A stretch of 64,000 nucleotides of DNA from Taenia hydatigena (lineage: Eukaryota > Platyhelminthes > Cestoda > Cyclophyllidea > Taeniidae), in contig JADWOT020000260.1 of NCBI GenBank assembly GCA_036345935.2, forward strand, positions 6,207 through 70,206. Direction: 5' to 3'. This document shows positions 1 through 12,628 of the stretch, in pieces (position 1 is the stretch's first letter; each line of letters begins with the position of its first letter). The notes below the pieces were generated by a model. It did not search any database and had not been told where the DNA came from. It saw only the letters and a program-made list of their open reading frames with translations. The position numbers and the translations under genes are program-made.

Positions 1-1428
1 TTTGTCAACCACCTCTCCGACAGTAGTCGTGGTTCACTCCCCCACCCATCGCTGCGGTATCTGTTGCAGTTCAGCGCAAGACCATTCTACAAGGCATTCT
101 TGTCTATCTCGTCAACAATGGATGGAGGCGCATTGCACTGTCCTACGATTTGCACACTACTATCCTCTACATTCCTGAGATGTTAGATTCAATCCTATTA
201 ACACTTTGTCTCTCCCGGAACAGGCACAGCGTGCTTGAACTCTTGACTAGTGTCCAATCACATCGGCGGCAAACTTGCCTAGATTACTGGAGCCTTTGGA
301 AGACCATTTGGACGGTAAGCGATCACTTTGTTCCCCATGCGAATTGTTTCCCTTTTTTACTCGCTTGAATTTCTTATTAAGTGGCGCTGATATTAGCAAG
401 ACCAGAGCTGGCAGTGAAATTCGTAGTGGGCGTTAAGAACTTTGCCAGAATCAAGCAAGGGCGGATCGCACTCATGCACAAGGGTCTTATGGATATGCTA
501 ACTTACGATGCCTTGCGTGCATGGAGAGCACATTTGTCTCGAGCTGGACCCGCATGGGCTGCTGGTCGTTCGCTCATTGTTGTCACAGCACTGCCCAAGG
601 GCACCAGATACATCGAGGGTAACGCACATCGTGCATCTTTTAGGTGACTTCGCGCTTGGCGGTGATAAATCAGATTTTTGTTACGAGAGACGCACTGAGA
701 ATAGGTGGTTTGCAAATCTGTCTTATTGCACACACTGCCGCTTTAAATCAACGTCTACCTGTAAAATCTCTCAAACCTTAGTTAAAAGGCATCTCGTAAA
801 GCAGCGCGATGTCAAAACTTCAAAAGTAAATAGAGGAGATGAGAGTAGTATTCACACAGGTAAATTCGGCCATTGAATTTAACAATAACGTATTTCAACA
901 CCCAACCTTTGTATAGCGTGGGTGCTACCTCTTGCAGTGAGCTCACTCCTACCCATGAATATACGCATGAGAGCATAGAGGATTTCTTGTTCGCTGGTGA
1001 GTTGGTTTCCTCTCGGCAGCGAATCAACCTCTCAGTGGCTAGGGGGGCAGCGCTAGCAATGCGAGTGGTTCAAATCCAATTGCTGCAAGAGGGTGGTAGC
1101 AGTATCGCCCCCTCTGCCAGTCTCTTCCAACCACTGCGCATCCTCTTACACATCAAAGCGCCTACACTGCCCATCATCACCTTTCATTAACAAATTGAAG
1201 ATGGCGATATCTCAGAAGACATCTTTGAACTTATCTTCTCCCTCAAGTCCAACGTCACTGAGGTGGCTGATGTTGGTGTCCAAGAAAAGGGATACGCAGA
1301 CACCTTTAATCACATTGATGTCATCTATCATCCACAAATGCCCTCCCAGCCATGGAGTGCGATGAGTTTGCCAGGCGATGGACGCGGACCTCAACGTAAA
1401 TGCTACTTGTTTGCGCCTTGTGGAATTA
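1..1428 (+). pseudogene. Ectodomain part of the decayed cyclase copy
   Basis: Relative to the intact gene, one base is missing around 33-45 and another around 254-258 (CCATATCAC became CCAATCAC), shifting the frame twice within the first exon. The acceptor TTTTTCAG has become TTATTAAG before 382. In the third exon the Tyr after ITFH is a TAA stop at 1188-1190. Exon 3 itself (382-618, [14 protein letters not shown]) is still open. There is no internal tandem duplication here, unlike the assembled gene at 40281-43051. Confidence 0.85.
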
Positions 1429-1474
1429 GTATAGGAGTAAGTCCAAACTGCCACCGCGTATCAATCCTTTCGAG

Positions 1475-1955
1475 CCAGTACAAACTATTCTACTGATAAA
1501 TCTACTTGGGTTGTTCAACGTTGGTCTCATCTACTTGGCAATTGTGTTGGTATACAGGTAGAGCAAATTGTGTATCCCCACTGATGTGGTCAATTTAGAC
1601 GGATTGTGCGCAAGATCCGGCACTTTAATTTGCTCAAACTCGTTTTGTGGAAGTCGATTTTGCATTTAGCGGTGCCGATAGAAAACCACTGGCAAATGGA
1701 TACGGTGACGTGAGAATGTTTTGGAAGGATCAAATAACAAAAGAATATTCTTAGCCTCAAAGTGTCGTTAACTGAATGGTCTATAACTTTCAGTCTCAAC
1801 AAACCCCTCAGTTGCAAATGGATGCGGTGTCGAGTTCGAATGTCCATGCTTCCTTCCATGCGCTCCTGCCTACTTCTCGAGCCTCGACTGCAGCGTCGAG
1901 CATGAATTAAGAGCCTCTACGGAGAGTGCGAAAGGGAAGGATTGCTTAACTAAAT
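1475..1955 (+). pseudogene. Membrane helix and juxtamembrane exons of the decayed copy
   Basis: Bases 1475-1549 still encode [20 protein letters not shown], with the same donor options. The acceptor before it reads CCTTTCGAG, where the intact gene has CCTTTAG. The juxtamembrane exon (1812-1955) has TAA where the gene has ATTGAA, so the frame is broken. Confidence 0.75.
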
Positions 1956-2159
1956 GTACGTTATGTCCGTGTCGACAGCGTAAGATGTAAGTGCGAGGTG
2001 TTAATGGCTCTAGTCATGTTCAAGCAGTGCTGCACACGAATGTTAATTATTTGAAGTAAGAGGAATGTAATGGAGCTATGTATGATAGGTCTGCAGCGTG
2101 TAATCAGGGAGGAGTGTTTTCCTCCTAAAAGCCAATAAGTAGTGCTCGAAAGAAGAATG

Positions 2160-3330
2160 GGATTTATTGGTTGTATTCATGCGTCGAAAGATGATATTTG
2201 ACATTGATGATGAGCATAAAGCAGCGCGATCCTCCTCCCTCCCTCTAATGCGAGGAATTTGAAGAGTCGACTTCTTGTATGCAGGATGGGATGTAATATC
2301 CTGCCATGTCCGATAACGTGGCAAAGAAATCTTTGGCACCACTGATTGTCTAGTATCGGCTTCAGCACGCATCGCTTGCACATCTTGCCCTATGCTTCCC
2401 ACTCGGTGTGGCTGTAGGCGGTGAACAGGCTATTCACCATCTCCAATATGTCAGCAGCTCCTCTGCTAGCTCTTTGCGTGCCATTTCCAGCTGCCTTTTT
2501 AGCTACTTCCGTCTTATGCCAGTAGTGACGCATATTCCTCTATTATCAGGAATGCGGAGTCGTGCGATGTGTGAGAATAGTCGATTAATCTCCTCAATTA
2601 ACGACGAACATTCATAAAGGCAGAATCTTGAGCACGGCATAATCGTTTGTAGAAGGGCTTGATTGCCGATCGATCACCTTGCAGGACTGCGAAAATCGTG
2701 ACACAAAACCGTCAACACTTCCATGGAATACTGTGTGCCGCCGCAGTCCTTCAGTCTTGTTCTTCATTGCTATCATCGGGGAAGCCTTCAGGTTATGAAA
2801 TAAGTCCCCCTTGTTTAATAAGCCAAAAGTACCTATCCATATCACTGCTTTCATTTTTAACATTTTCCACACTTATGTGCCTTCAATAATATCAGTGATT
2901 TGCTGACGAATTTGTGTGAGTTATGGCACAATGCACAAGAACATGACTACTGGCTGGCTTACAGAGATAGGCATGAAGTACAGTTGAGGTCGTTCCAGAA
3001 AGGGTGAAGATATTGGGCACGACGAATGGGAATGTACCGGTGAATTACAGTGGAAACTTATTTCATAAACACTTCATAAACATCCTCACAAAAGAACTCC
3101 TCCAACAACGGGCAGAGTTGCTTTGTTTTGGCCCCTTGTAGAAAGTTGACATAGTCATCACGCTTTCCGTTCTGTTCCACATGCTTCAAAATGGTCGTCC
3201 AAAACTGATGTTCTCCACCAGTTAAAGGATTGCCGTCAGAACTATAAATGAAGTGGCTATGAAGACTACTGCCAATTCCCAATCTCACACCCCTCGCAAA
3301 TGCTGCACAACAGCCTTTGGCGAGAACCAC
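2160..3330 (-). pseudogene. Antisense coding-like segment inside the decayed cyclase copy
   Basis: The counterpart of 37951-39440. The block 3330-3058 is an open 90-codon stretch ([53 protein letters not shown]) ending in TAA. Further blocks lie at 2872-2690 ([21 protein letters not shown]), about 2615-2440 (ARLRIPDNRG, LKRQLEMARKELAEELL, broken by a stop before it) and 2400-2160. The protein is not recognised. The first block is better kept here than in the other copy. Confidence 0.4.
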
Positions 3331-3436
3331 ACGTCCGTAACTCTAACATTGATTCCATTAATGTGCAACAGACGCTCAATACAGTGATACACGGCACATG
3401 CTACCGACTTGCCAGTTACTGCGTTCCAATATGTAG

Positions 3437-4361
3437 GATACTATCAACAACAAAAGCATCACATTTTACTGGGATTTCAAGGTCTCTCTCACGGAAGCTC
3501 ACGGAAGACTCAAATCGGCCAATTGCGTTGTTAATTGCCGATGCGTCTTAAAAATCACCGGCTTTGGCATTTTCGCAATCTACAACTTGACAGACAGTTG
3601 TCCATCAACCAACTCCGGAGGTTTGCTTTATTTATTGCCCCCTAAAATTGCAGCGCATCCATAGAAAAATTGTGGACAGCGTCTGAGCTACTGTGTGATG
3701 AGACCTTGGCGTTAATTGGAACCAAGCCGGACGATGTCCATGCATTCGGCATATTGATTTACGAAGTCTTCTATCAGACGAAACCATATGGAATAGAAAA
3801 TGTTTCAGTGGAAGAGATTATAAAACGCATCAGGAGCAAAGAATAACCTCCCTTTGGCCTCGAGTGAGTATTTCTTTGCACTCCAGGATATCGCCTTGAG
3901 TTTGTCAAGGCCTTCACAGGAGGATTCCAGATGTATTTAGAGACTCAGTACTGTTCATGTATGGTGTAGTGAAGGCACGGGTTAAGACTCTCACGATCAT
4001 TGTCGAGGCGGCTATGTCAACCAAGGTATTTCTAAGGGGATTACTAATATTTGCCTCATTTGACATCTGCATTGCCGATGTGGCGTGGAATTGTCACAGA
4101 AACCGTAAAAGAAATAGGCTGCTGCTACAGAAGTGTATTATCGAAGGTCTAAAGGGAGTTGCGGGGCCTTGCGTTACATCACGTCCTTTTTTAGTGACAA
4201 AGCACCCATCAACCACCTCTCGATTTCCTATCCTAGCTTCATAAATTGGGTGTCCCACCAACTTATAGAGACATTGTTGAGCGAGCATGGTCGGATAATC
4301 CTGGACTAAGATTAACATTCAAGGAGCTGAATGAAGAGATTCAACGAATGACCAGCGAGAA
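3437..4361 (+). pseudogene. Kinase-homology part of the decayed copy
   Basis: At about 3491 the sequence jumps from [19 protein letters not shown] directly into [20 protein letters not shown], losing the intron and the DLVR/GMEYLHS codons (about 135 bp in the intact gene). DFG has become GFG. Bases 3665-3863 keep LWTASELL but have an in-frame TAA at 3844-3846 in place of Lys before PPF. Bases 4237-4361 are open ([20 protein letters not shown]). Confidence 0.85.
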
Positions 4362-4404
4362 GTAGGCTTGCAATCGTATTTGATCCTCTCCTCAACCTTG
4401 CAAT

Positions 4405-5876
4405 AAAAACATCCATTGTAGAGCACGTGTTGAAAATGATGGAGAACTACTCGAGTCGGTTGGAAGAAGAGGTGAAAATTCGAATGGGTGAACTAGAGAA
4501 GGAGAAGAGGAAAAAAGAACTTCCCATCTGTCGTTCACTTCCTCCGCGAGTTTTCTGTCACATGATTCCTAGCCGGCAGTAGTGACTGTTAGGATTAAAT
4601 ATTTTGGCTTTAAATTGGTGTACAACCACGCAAAGCAAAACAAAACAACAACTACTCTGCTTCTTTTACTTGCCTTGATGGCGTTGCCTAAATCTCGATT
4701 TGCTAAGTAAGCAGGATTGCATTAAGGTTAAAGAAATGCCAGCTGTGAATCGGTTGTTTGTTCTGTCCAAATAGGATGGCGTTCCATCATGTAGAGCAAA
4801 TAGTTGATCGAGGTAGCAGGGTCTTACGCTCCATCTCTTTGCCCATTAATCTAACCAACACCTGCGTCTCTCTCGCTGAAGCACGAGCGCAGACCGAACA
4901 GAAGTACACTAAGTGTTAGCCAATTGACGCTGAATCTGCCAGTTGTAGGCGGAGATGATAGAAAACACCTGCATGGTGAATTCAGGGTTGCCGGTCCGCA
5001 ATGGACGACGTCACGCAGCTGAGTTCGCTACGATGGCCCTCCACCTGCTCAGTGTTTCTGGCACCTTTGCCATCGAGCACTTACCGCGAGTCCCTTCAGG
5101 CTGCGCATCGGTCTGCATAGCGGTTAGTTGGATTTGTATCTGATCCAGTCCTCTATCTAATCCATGCGTGCAAGTTGCGCATCAACTTGTTTTAATAAAC
5201 TCCAACGGCGCTTGAGAACTATCTTTGGCAAAAGAGCATTCTAAGGCTGGAATTTTAAGCTGAATTTAAATCACAAATCGGATGTCCCTACTCCAGAGCC
5301 GTGCCGTTGTCTATGTGCAATATGGGCTAATGCATTCTCACAGAGTTGCAGCTTCGCATTTGATCTTCTTCATGTATCATGTATCAGTTGCACAGATAGC
5401 GAGTGCCGAGGTGTATAAGCCATTATAAAGCTCTAGCCTACTGGTATGCAGGATGATTTCAAAGTCATATTTTAATTGGGACTGCAAAATATGCGTCTTG
5501 TTGCAAGGCATTGGGGAAAGACTCTTTGTCATTTTGCAGGACCTTGTGTTGCCGGTGTCTTGGGACTTACAATGCCTCGTTTCTGCCTCTTTGGCAATAC
5601 CGTTAATCAAGCAATAAAAATGGGGTCGTCTGGAATCGGTTGGTGGGATTCTCCTTTACCTGCTTTCCTATTGCCACCATCTTATCGTAAAACGTATCTA
5701 TTTTAGCCATTAGAACACACATCAGCGAGGAGACAAAAGGAATATTGGATGAACTCGGAGGCCGACATGTTGAATATCGCGGCTCAGTGGAATTTGGGGG
5801 TGGTGTGGAAACAATAAATTATTGGCTCACTAGTAGTGACAACCTTCACAAGCCTTTACCTCGGCCCCTCCATTAA
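4405..5876 (+). pseudogene. Linker and cyclase part of the decayed copy
   Basis: The linker exon (4405-4545) has lost its acceptor (CAAG to CAAT) and its donor (GTGAGT to GCGAGT). Between about 4620 and 4640 roughly 330 bp present in the intact gene are missing, including all of catalytic exon A with SDIVGF. In exon B (4949-5122) GDAYM has become ENTCM, destroying the second metal site, and one base is missing near 5092. Exon C (5540-5638) reads [13 protein letters not shown]. The last exon ends early at TAA 5874-5876. Confidence 0.88.
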
Positions 5877-6109
5877 AAGTGTGAGCATTATTACCTTCTA
5901 AGTAATGGATTCTTGCGAATCGGCTTTACACATTCCTACTTGATTGTATTGTGATGCTTAGTTGAAGTTCCTCTGGTACTTTGTGGCATGAACTGCATTC
6001 ACTTGATGAAGCAGTATATTAAACAGGTGTGTAGGCAACAGGTGATGAATGGGCCTTTTCTGACCAGGAATCTCAGACGTTTTCACCGGCTTACCTAAGT
6101 GGTGCACTT

Positions 6110-7520
6110 TTCACTACAGTGTTGACATCAGCTCTCCAACGAATGCCAAAATCAACGCAATCGTGAGCCTGCGGTTGATGGCAGGGACACCACTTCAACT
6201 ATCATTACTCGATGTAATCTAGTAGGATGCACAACATCTACGCATTGAGGAGAGCAAAGAGGATGAGATGCAAAGGCATTTTATTGCATGTAATGTCACA
6301 AATGCGGATAGATGGGGGCAGTGGGAGAGGGAGGCGAAGAGAATTGTAGATGAGTAAAGTGCGATAAAGTGTGCCAGTGTCACGACGTGTACTGCAGCCG
6401 TAACCAGTACGTGGGCTAGCTTGGTTCGACGTAGCGAAATCTCATGCTATGACAGAGGCCAAAAGCTACCGCTCTGTACGATCACTGGCATCTCTAATGT
6501 CAGTTGAATGGGCATGAAACGATGTTAGAGCGGTAATCAAACCTACACAGATTAGCAATTATCTTTCGTAAATGCGCTGCAACAATTTGTTTTAGAGGAC
6601 GATGGGATGCGCCTGAAAAATTTATGTTACTGGTGGTCAAAGGCGGTTTTAACCATGAAACATATTGCAGTAAAAGCCCATTAATCACGTGCATAAAATA
6701 CTCCTATACTCGTGGAGGCATTTTTAATGCCTACTGTTCTTGGTATATTTCAGGTATGTAAGTCCATTCTAAAAAACACATGCTCCTGAAATAAAGGGCT
6801 TCTGACCTCTGTATGGATTAATTATTTTTACTAATTTAATGGGTGCTTAGCTTGCCAATTTAGTCAGCTATACCTCGGAAGCATAAATGAACAAATCCTT
6901 AATCCTCATTTCAACATGGCGCATTAGAAGCACACTTAGACTAGTTACTTCTTCTGCATCCTATGCCATCGCAGGAAATCCCATTCCGGTATTAATTGTT
7001 TCCTCTCTGGAAAGTAGGGCGACGGACAAAAGATAGCTCAAATGAACTCATATTTGGATTGCATTAAAATTGGGGCAGACTTTGCCCCTAGAGTGACACG
7101 AGATTTGGAATGTAGTGACTAACCTGGCTGCAGACGTAAAAGGCTTGCGTGTTAAAGTGGCTAGGATGATGGAACGCTCAGAACTGAAGTAACATCAAAA
7201 GAATAGACAGCATTAGTTTCACCGTTCGCATTTCTAGATTAGTCAAACGTACATGGAGGCTTTTACCTTGTCCTTAGAATGCCTTTTCTTTGGTGAATGT
7301 GCGAGAAAGCCCTTTAACTCCGTCTGCGATTAGCAGAAGTGCAAGGTCTGTGCTTCGTGTCATCGCCTGTCAAACGTTAAACGTTACCATGCCTAACTAA
7401 GACAAGGTGCTAGCCGAGATGTGGATTCAGACCTATCACCTTCTTTCGGAAGGCAAACCGGAGCGTTTAAAGTGTTTAAGGCCCGTAACATCAAAAGCCA
7501 TTTGCCTTCAAAGTTGAGAG
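6110..7520 (+). repeat. Inverted duplicate block, matches 26830-28150 reversed
   Basis: Many stretches align with the reverse complement of 26830-28150, for example TGCCAAAATCAACGCAATCG (6145) with GCCAAAATTAACGCAATCG and the block around 6560-6680. It starts just after the guanylate cyclase homology ends near 6100, so it continues the same inverted duplication; the partner arm has about 6.7 kb extra between the two matches. A short coding-like piece after an acceptor at 6118 reads VDISSPTNAKINAIVSLRLM. Confidence 0.75.
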
Positions 7521-8660
7521 GCGTGCGAGTCATTGATGAGTTAGAGGATAGAGATCACTATCTTACGCATTAGAAATTAAAGTCATGCTGCCCAGCTGGT
7601 TTAATGATGGTCTCAAGTCGCTTATTCTCCTTCTCTTGTTTACACTTCCAAACGGTAAAGCAGGACATAGACCACTTGAAGCAATATTAAATGAGCCAAC
7701 AGTGCCGCATCACCAATTAAACGTTAGCTCTGGCGATAGTAATCCAACGGTTTGACCTGTAGCTGCCTTAGATTACATCAAGAGTACTACAAGCCTTTCA
7801 TTGGCGCAGCGAATGAAGGGTTTCCACGCCACTACTCAAGAAAGAATAAAATGGCCCCAACCTAATTGGCTGATGCACAAATCACATCACCCAATCGGTA
7901 TCGACAAGAATTATTCATTTCTTTTTTATCCGATTTTTTGTTTTTGCATTTGTATATTTTTTAGAGCCACAACCTCTCACTCTACTCACATATACTTATG
8001 CAAATTGCTTGAAACCAGTGGCAACGCATTTAAAACCGTCTTATGGCGTTTCACAGCTTTGAGCAAATCAGCGCGTCATTATTAATCATTTTGCATAAAA
8101 ACCTGGAAGAAAGTCAATCTAAAAGCCCCGTTTAACTTCCATTCAGCACGCGCATTCATTCCCGAGACACATTCTTTTCTCTTTTCCCCATGTGTAGCAC
8201 TCTTTTAACAAGCTTCGTGTCAAAATTGACGATAAGCAGTCCTGCCAGTGGATTTCTTGGTTAGGGTTTGGAAATGGAGCAGCCTCAGCGAGTGGCCTCT
8301 TCATATCTGGTTAATGAAAGCGCCGTGAACGAAGTCAAATCAGAGCTAGAAAAGTAGCAGGGTTAGTTAAAAGAGACCAACAATGTGAATTTATATTCAT
8401 AAGCCTAAAAATGCATCAAAAGTACGGCGCTAACATAGTTGACACGCTTGCAAGTTACTCTGTGAATCAAGACCAGCAGTCGAGTTATCATCCTTCACAC
8501 AGGAAACTTTATTTCGAATCCCACTCAGTGAGTTAATTCTGGTCAAGGAATTCGCTTAGTAAAGCACGCATTTATGGTGACTCACTTCGTCGCGTGTGCA
8601 ATGGAGCAGTGCTGGATGAGCTCCCTTCTGTTTTCTGAGGCCAACTTCATTACAGAAAAG

Positions 8661-9023
8661 CTAAGATGACCTTTTCTTATTCATGGATGCATTGGCACTC
8701 TCGCCGCTATATATTAGAAAATTGTGACAAAGACATTTCTTTCCGCGTCTACTTTCCTCAAAAGCAGCAATCACGTATGGTATGTCTGCCTTACTATTAC
8801 CCCTCAATTTGTCTTCATTTTCTTCCTCATTCGGAGCAATTTTCACAGCGGAATGGTGCGATAAGTGCCTTAGATACCAAGAAAATGCATAAATTGCCCG
8901 CAAATGACGTAGCGCTTGATCTTTGCTTACGTAGTGATTGTTAGATACAGCCCCAATGCGGGTATTTAAAAAACTGTTTTGATTTTCGTCACAAAATTCT
9001 GTGAGCAAACATGCTGCTTTCAA
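8661..9023 (-). CDS. Candidate exon, 120 codons, unidentified
   Basis: An open minus-strand stretch with protein-like composition (KIAPNEEENEDKLRGNSKAD, EESRRGKKCLCHNF) ending in TAG. No known domain seen. It lies about 600 bp downstream of the zinc-finger gene on the same strand, so it could be a further exon of it, but no phase-matched link was found. An opposite-strand open stretch (8666-8944) is less protein-like. Confidence 0.25.
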   Translation of the reverse strand: MKAACLLTEFCDENQNSFLNTRIGAVSNNHYVSKDQALRHLRAIYAFSWYLRHLSHHSAVKIAPNEEENEDKLRGNSKADIPYVIAAFEESRRGKKCLCHNFLIYSGESANASMNKKRSS

Positions 9024-9622
9024 GTGGAAATCGAAGAGTTAGCTTGTGCTTTTGGCAGTGGGAAGCTCAGTTTAGCCTCTGACATCAACGTCTTTAGTAT
9101 AGCATCCTTGTTCCAAAAAGCATGTCGTTTTTTACATACTCTTCTTTATTCCTTATTCCCAGCACTACATGTTTTGGTATCTTTACCTCGATCTCACAAC
9201 ATTTCATCGAAAATCCATCCCACGTATAGCACCAACCAGAACAAAGTGATAGCAGTAAAGTTGAGGTTCTCCAACTTTATTGAGCCCAAGTCTGCTAGCA
9301 AAGCTCACAGCTGAGTACTAAGGCAGCTTCCTGGATCGCACTGAAGCAGAAAAAGGAGTGCGCATTTTGTCATGTTCGCAGTTAGGTGTGCAGTACATCT
9401 ATAATTACACTCGACTATTGGTCACATGATACTACCGTGTCTCTTTCTATTCCTGTCTAAGCTACCAATGAGATTTGACGCTGCGTGATGAATTGTTTGT
9501 TAAAATTGTCAGCCAGGCAGCGCCTAACTGGTGTTGCACAGGTGTCTCTGCTTATGTAAGACCTACCACAAAATTATTTTGCAGCATACTAATAACCTTC
9601 ACCAGTGATTGTTCTTGCTTAC

Positions 9623-10617
9623 TTAGCCACAAATTTGGTAATATAATAGCATCAACTTGCGTTCTAAGCAAGCATTGCGAGCCAAACACCTGCAAAGTTG
9701 AAGAAGCCAAGGCGTTTCAGCACATAATTATCGCAAAATAGGCCTGATAAATGAAGCAATACCTACAGAAATGATGTGAACGCATGTGCTCACCCAAAGC
9801 CTCCAGCGTCATAAACTCTGCGCAGCATTCTGTGCACTGAAGACGTACTTCTAAATTCTCCATCCGCGTGACTGCAGTGTGGCACAGCAAAACAATTTTG
9901 GGAGGAGTTGGCATGAAATGCTAGTGCTATAGCTAAGGAGCTGAAGGTCAATGTACTCTAGCTCACAAATATGCGGATCGATGGAATGGCGGATGAGAAA
10001 ATCAAAGTCTTCGAAGTGAGTGCGGCAACAGAAGCACATGTTTTGTTCCCAAGCTAATTTTGAGTCTCAAAAGAATGCACTTGAATTAATTTTAGCATAC
10101 ATGCTGACTGAATGAAAAGGATGATGGTGAATTTGTAAGTTTTCTCACCTCTCTGATGACGTAGGAGCATTCCGAGGGTTTCGTAATACCCTGTGCGATT
10201 CGGACAATCAAAAATCAACCTTACTGAAATAGATGAAACATTTAAAATGAGGTGCTGGACTTTTGCAGTGATCCGCCTAATTTAACCGCCTCTTACACAG
10301 GTCTTCATCTTTTGCATTAATACAGGCATTATCCCACCCTGTACAAATGAACTCTTCATGACCTAACTCCACACCCCTATGCATTAATACACATAGTTCT
10401 CCATAACTTCCTGTTTTTTAATAATGTATGCATTCATGTACAGGGCATGTAAGGTGTTGCTGCATAGAAGGGTTAAATTCAAAAGTATAATTTTCTTACA
10501 GTGGCGCACATGGTCCAAGTGTGCTAATAATAAGATAAAGCTTCTGAATTGCGCTAGGCACAGTCCGCAGATGCAGGTATTCATTTTGGTCATGAAAATG
10601 GTGAGTTGTACGAGAAT
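9623..10617 (-). CDS. C2H2 zinc-finger protein, five exons
   Basis: Exons 10617-10500, 10223-10149, 10053-9967, 9871-9763 and 9689-9623 have GT-AG introns of 73-276 bp and phases that match at all four junctions. Finger-like modules are CGLCLAQFRSFILLLAHLDH, a degenerate CPNRTGYYETLGMLLRHQR, CFCCRTHFEDFDFLIRHSID followed by PH, and CTECCAEFMTLEALGEHMRS followed by HH. The first lacks an ideal His spacing and the second lacks one Cys. Linkers are not the TGEKP type, so DNA binding is not assured. The last exon adds a short basic tail and stops at TAA. The true start is unknown: an upstream acceptor (CGCCACAG) or the ATG at 10593 are both possible. A nuclear protein is likely; target unknown. 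Confidence 0.7.
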
Positions 10618-10619
10618 CT

Positions 10620-12600
10620 GTGGCGGAGCATGAAGCGAATGTGATTAATAAGCAGGTAGACCTTCTGGATCAGTCCTCAACCAGACATCCGATTACATCG
10701 CACGACAGTGAAGATGGTACGCATTTGAGCTCGAACCGTTCGCTGCTCTACAGTGATGCAGCCACTGTCGTGGTGGTCTTTGAAAATTTGTAAAACCTAG
10801 AGGCTAAGTGAAAGACAGTTGCTATTTCTTATCACTTAAAGAGCAGCAGTGTTAACATTTAAAAAAACGTGCAGTTTCGCATGACTTTAATTTACAGCCT
10901 TTAAGGATTGCTGCGCTGGCCTTTAAATTGCATTTAAATTGCACATAATCCCTTCGGTGCATAATTTAGTCAGGCTGCGTGGAAACACCAGCTTCATAGC
11001 CTTGATGTCATTTGATGTTTGACTTAAAACTTCCTATTTCCACCTTTGCATTGTTTTGCCATGGTTGGATCGTTTTGAGTATATTGTTTCCAAATTTCAC
11101 TAGCTACCTAAATGACGGCTCTCGATTGTCGTTGTTGTATAGCAGCTGCTTCACTGATCCTAATAACAGAGGACTTAGAAGACTGGTTTCTAAGAAGGAT
11201 TGATTTCCTACCATTCAATTAGTTGGTCATTATTTGATGTCTTTGCTTCGGCTAAAGTTAAATAGTATGCCGAATCCCTTTGTAATCAGGATTCTTTAAA
11301 ATTGCCTATGGCAGCAGTGTTTATCAATGCCTGATAAACTAGGGAGTCTCCTTGGCGTTTTGAAATGCAGGTTGGTCTTAGCAGGCAGAAAGGTGCTCAT
11401 CGTTCGCTGTTCGATTGCACACGCAATGAAGTAAGTTCTCAGAAGTACGCAGTTCATTAGGAAAACTTCTTAGCCGAAATAAACTCTCAGAGAGGAATTC
11501 AAGATTGAGTTTCTGGTAGAATGGATTATTACTTGACTGCTAGCCTTGTATTGCAAATTAACTTTCAAGCCAATCAACAATATTATTGCCATAACTCGGA
11601 TGCGTTTATTAGGTTGCTGGATTTAAATCTGCTTCACTAGTTTCCTTTAACTAGCATTGTCACCTTACTGCCTCTAAGCAATAACAGTGGGAGCTGACCT
11701 TGTTAACTGCGCTCTTAATAATTAAGCATGAAGATGCCATTCGCTGAGGCAACTCATTTACCCAGGCATAGAAATGGACTCCACTGGCAAAACTGCCTAT
11801 CCCCAATTTTAGCACACATCATGGTGAGGGCATGCTGTATATGGGAAGAAGAGAGAGAAACTATACGTCCGGAGTGAATCCACATGCTGAACAGAAGTTG
11901 ACCGTAGCTATTTAGATGGATTTATTTTAATGTTGTGAAATGAAATAATTGATACATAATGATTTGTGCGAAACTGTGCGGCGCCGTGGTGTTGCCACAT
12001 ATTTCACAATAGTGGTATCTCTATATTTGAATATAGGAAAAAGAAATGAACAATTAATTAATTTTTTTGTAGCACCAATGAGGGTGTGTAGTTCACTTGA
12101 TGTGAACTGGAACAGCAGCCAAAGCTGATGCGAAATAGGTGATGTGGTACTACTAGCCTACTTAATACTGCTGCGTGGTGGCAGTGGTCTAAGTTACGCT
12201 TTGGCCGAAAATAAAGGCAGGCTGCTGTGATTTACGCTTGCATTTCTAAGCAACTCCTACCACTCCGCGGTATCAAAGTGCTGTGAGACAAAAGTGACCG
12301 CTGCTACCAGAGTACTAAGGGCAGTGTTGAACATATGTTTGTAGCATCGTCGTCCAAAGTTGAAACACTATTTAATGCTCCCAATACTTGATTATGCATA
12401 CGCATATAAATAAATTCGTGATCGAGTGATAAATAATCTGAGGTAGGCCTTACATGATTTTATCCACAGACTAATCAATCTGAAACAGACGCATAAATTT
12501 TCGATCCATTGAGCAGAGCTGTATAACAAGCATTAGGTCCCCAGCGAATTCCACAGTAGCGTACGAGAGGACAAATGTATTTTAAACTTACCGAGCAATC
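10620..12600. other. No gene seen
   Basis: AT-rich sequence with short open stretches only (the longest is a hydrophobic 63-codon run at 11012). No convincing exon with paired splice sites, no repeat and no RNA gene was recognised. Confidence 0.4.
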
Positions 12601-12628
12601 CCAACATGCCAATTTTGCTATTGTAGGT

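Larger units (their letters stand above)
1..5876 (+). pseudogene. Inverted, decayed copy of the receptor guanylate cyclase
   Basis: It matches the minus-strand gene from 43120 down to about 35010, in opposite orientation, and is cut by the window start, so the signal-peptide exon is out of view. Recognisable exons are 1-314, 382-618, 917-1428, 1475-1549, 1812-1955, 3437-3620, 3665-3863, 4237-4361, 4405-4545, 4949-5122, 5540-5638 and 5707-5876. Damage includes frameshifts in the first exon, a stop at 1188-1190, a stop in the juxtamembrane exon, a stop at 3844-3846, lost splice sites at 4401-4404 and 4546, deletion of catalytic exon A and a frameshift in exon B. It cannot encode an active cyclase. 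Stretches such as 4237-4361 remain intact, so the decay is not very old. Confidence 0.9.

Noticed and set aside
1060..1090. GGTTCAAATCC, like a tRNA B box
   Set aside because: It lies in the decayed cyclase ectodomain exon, where the intact copy has GATTCAAGTCC; no cloverleaf can be drawn.
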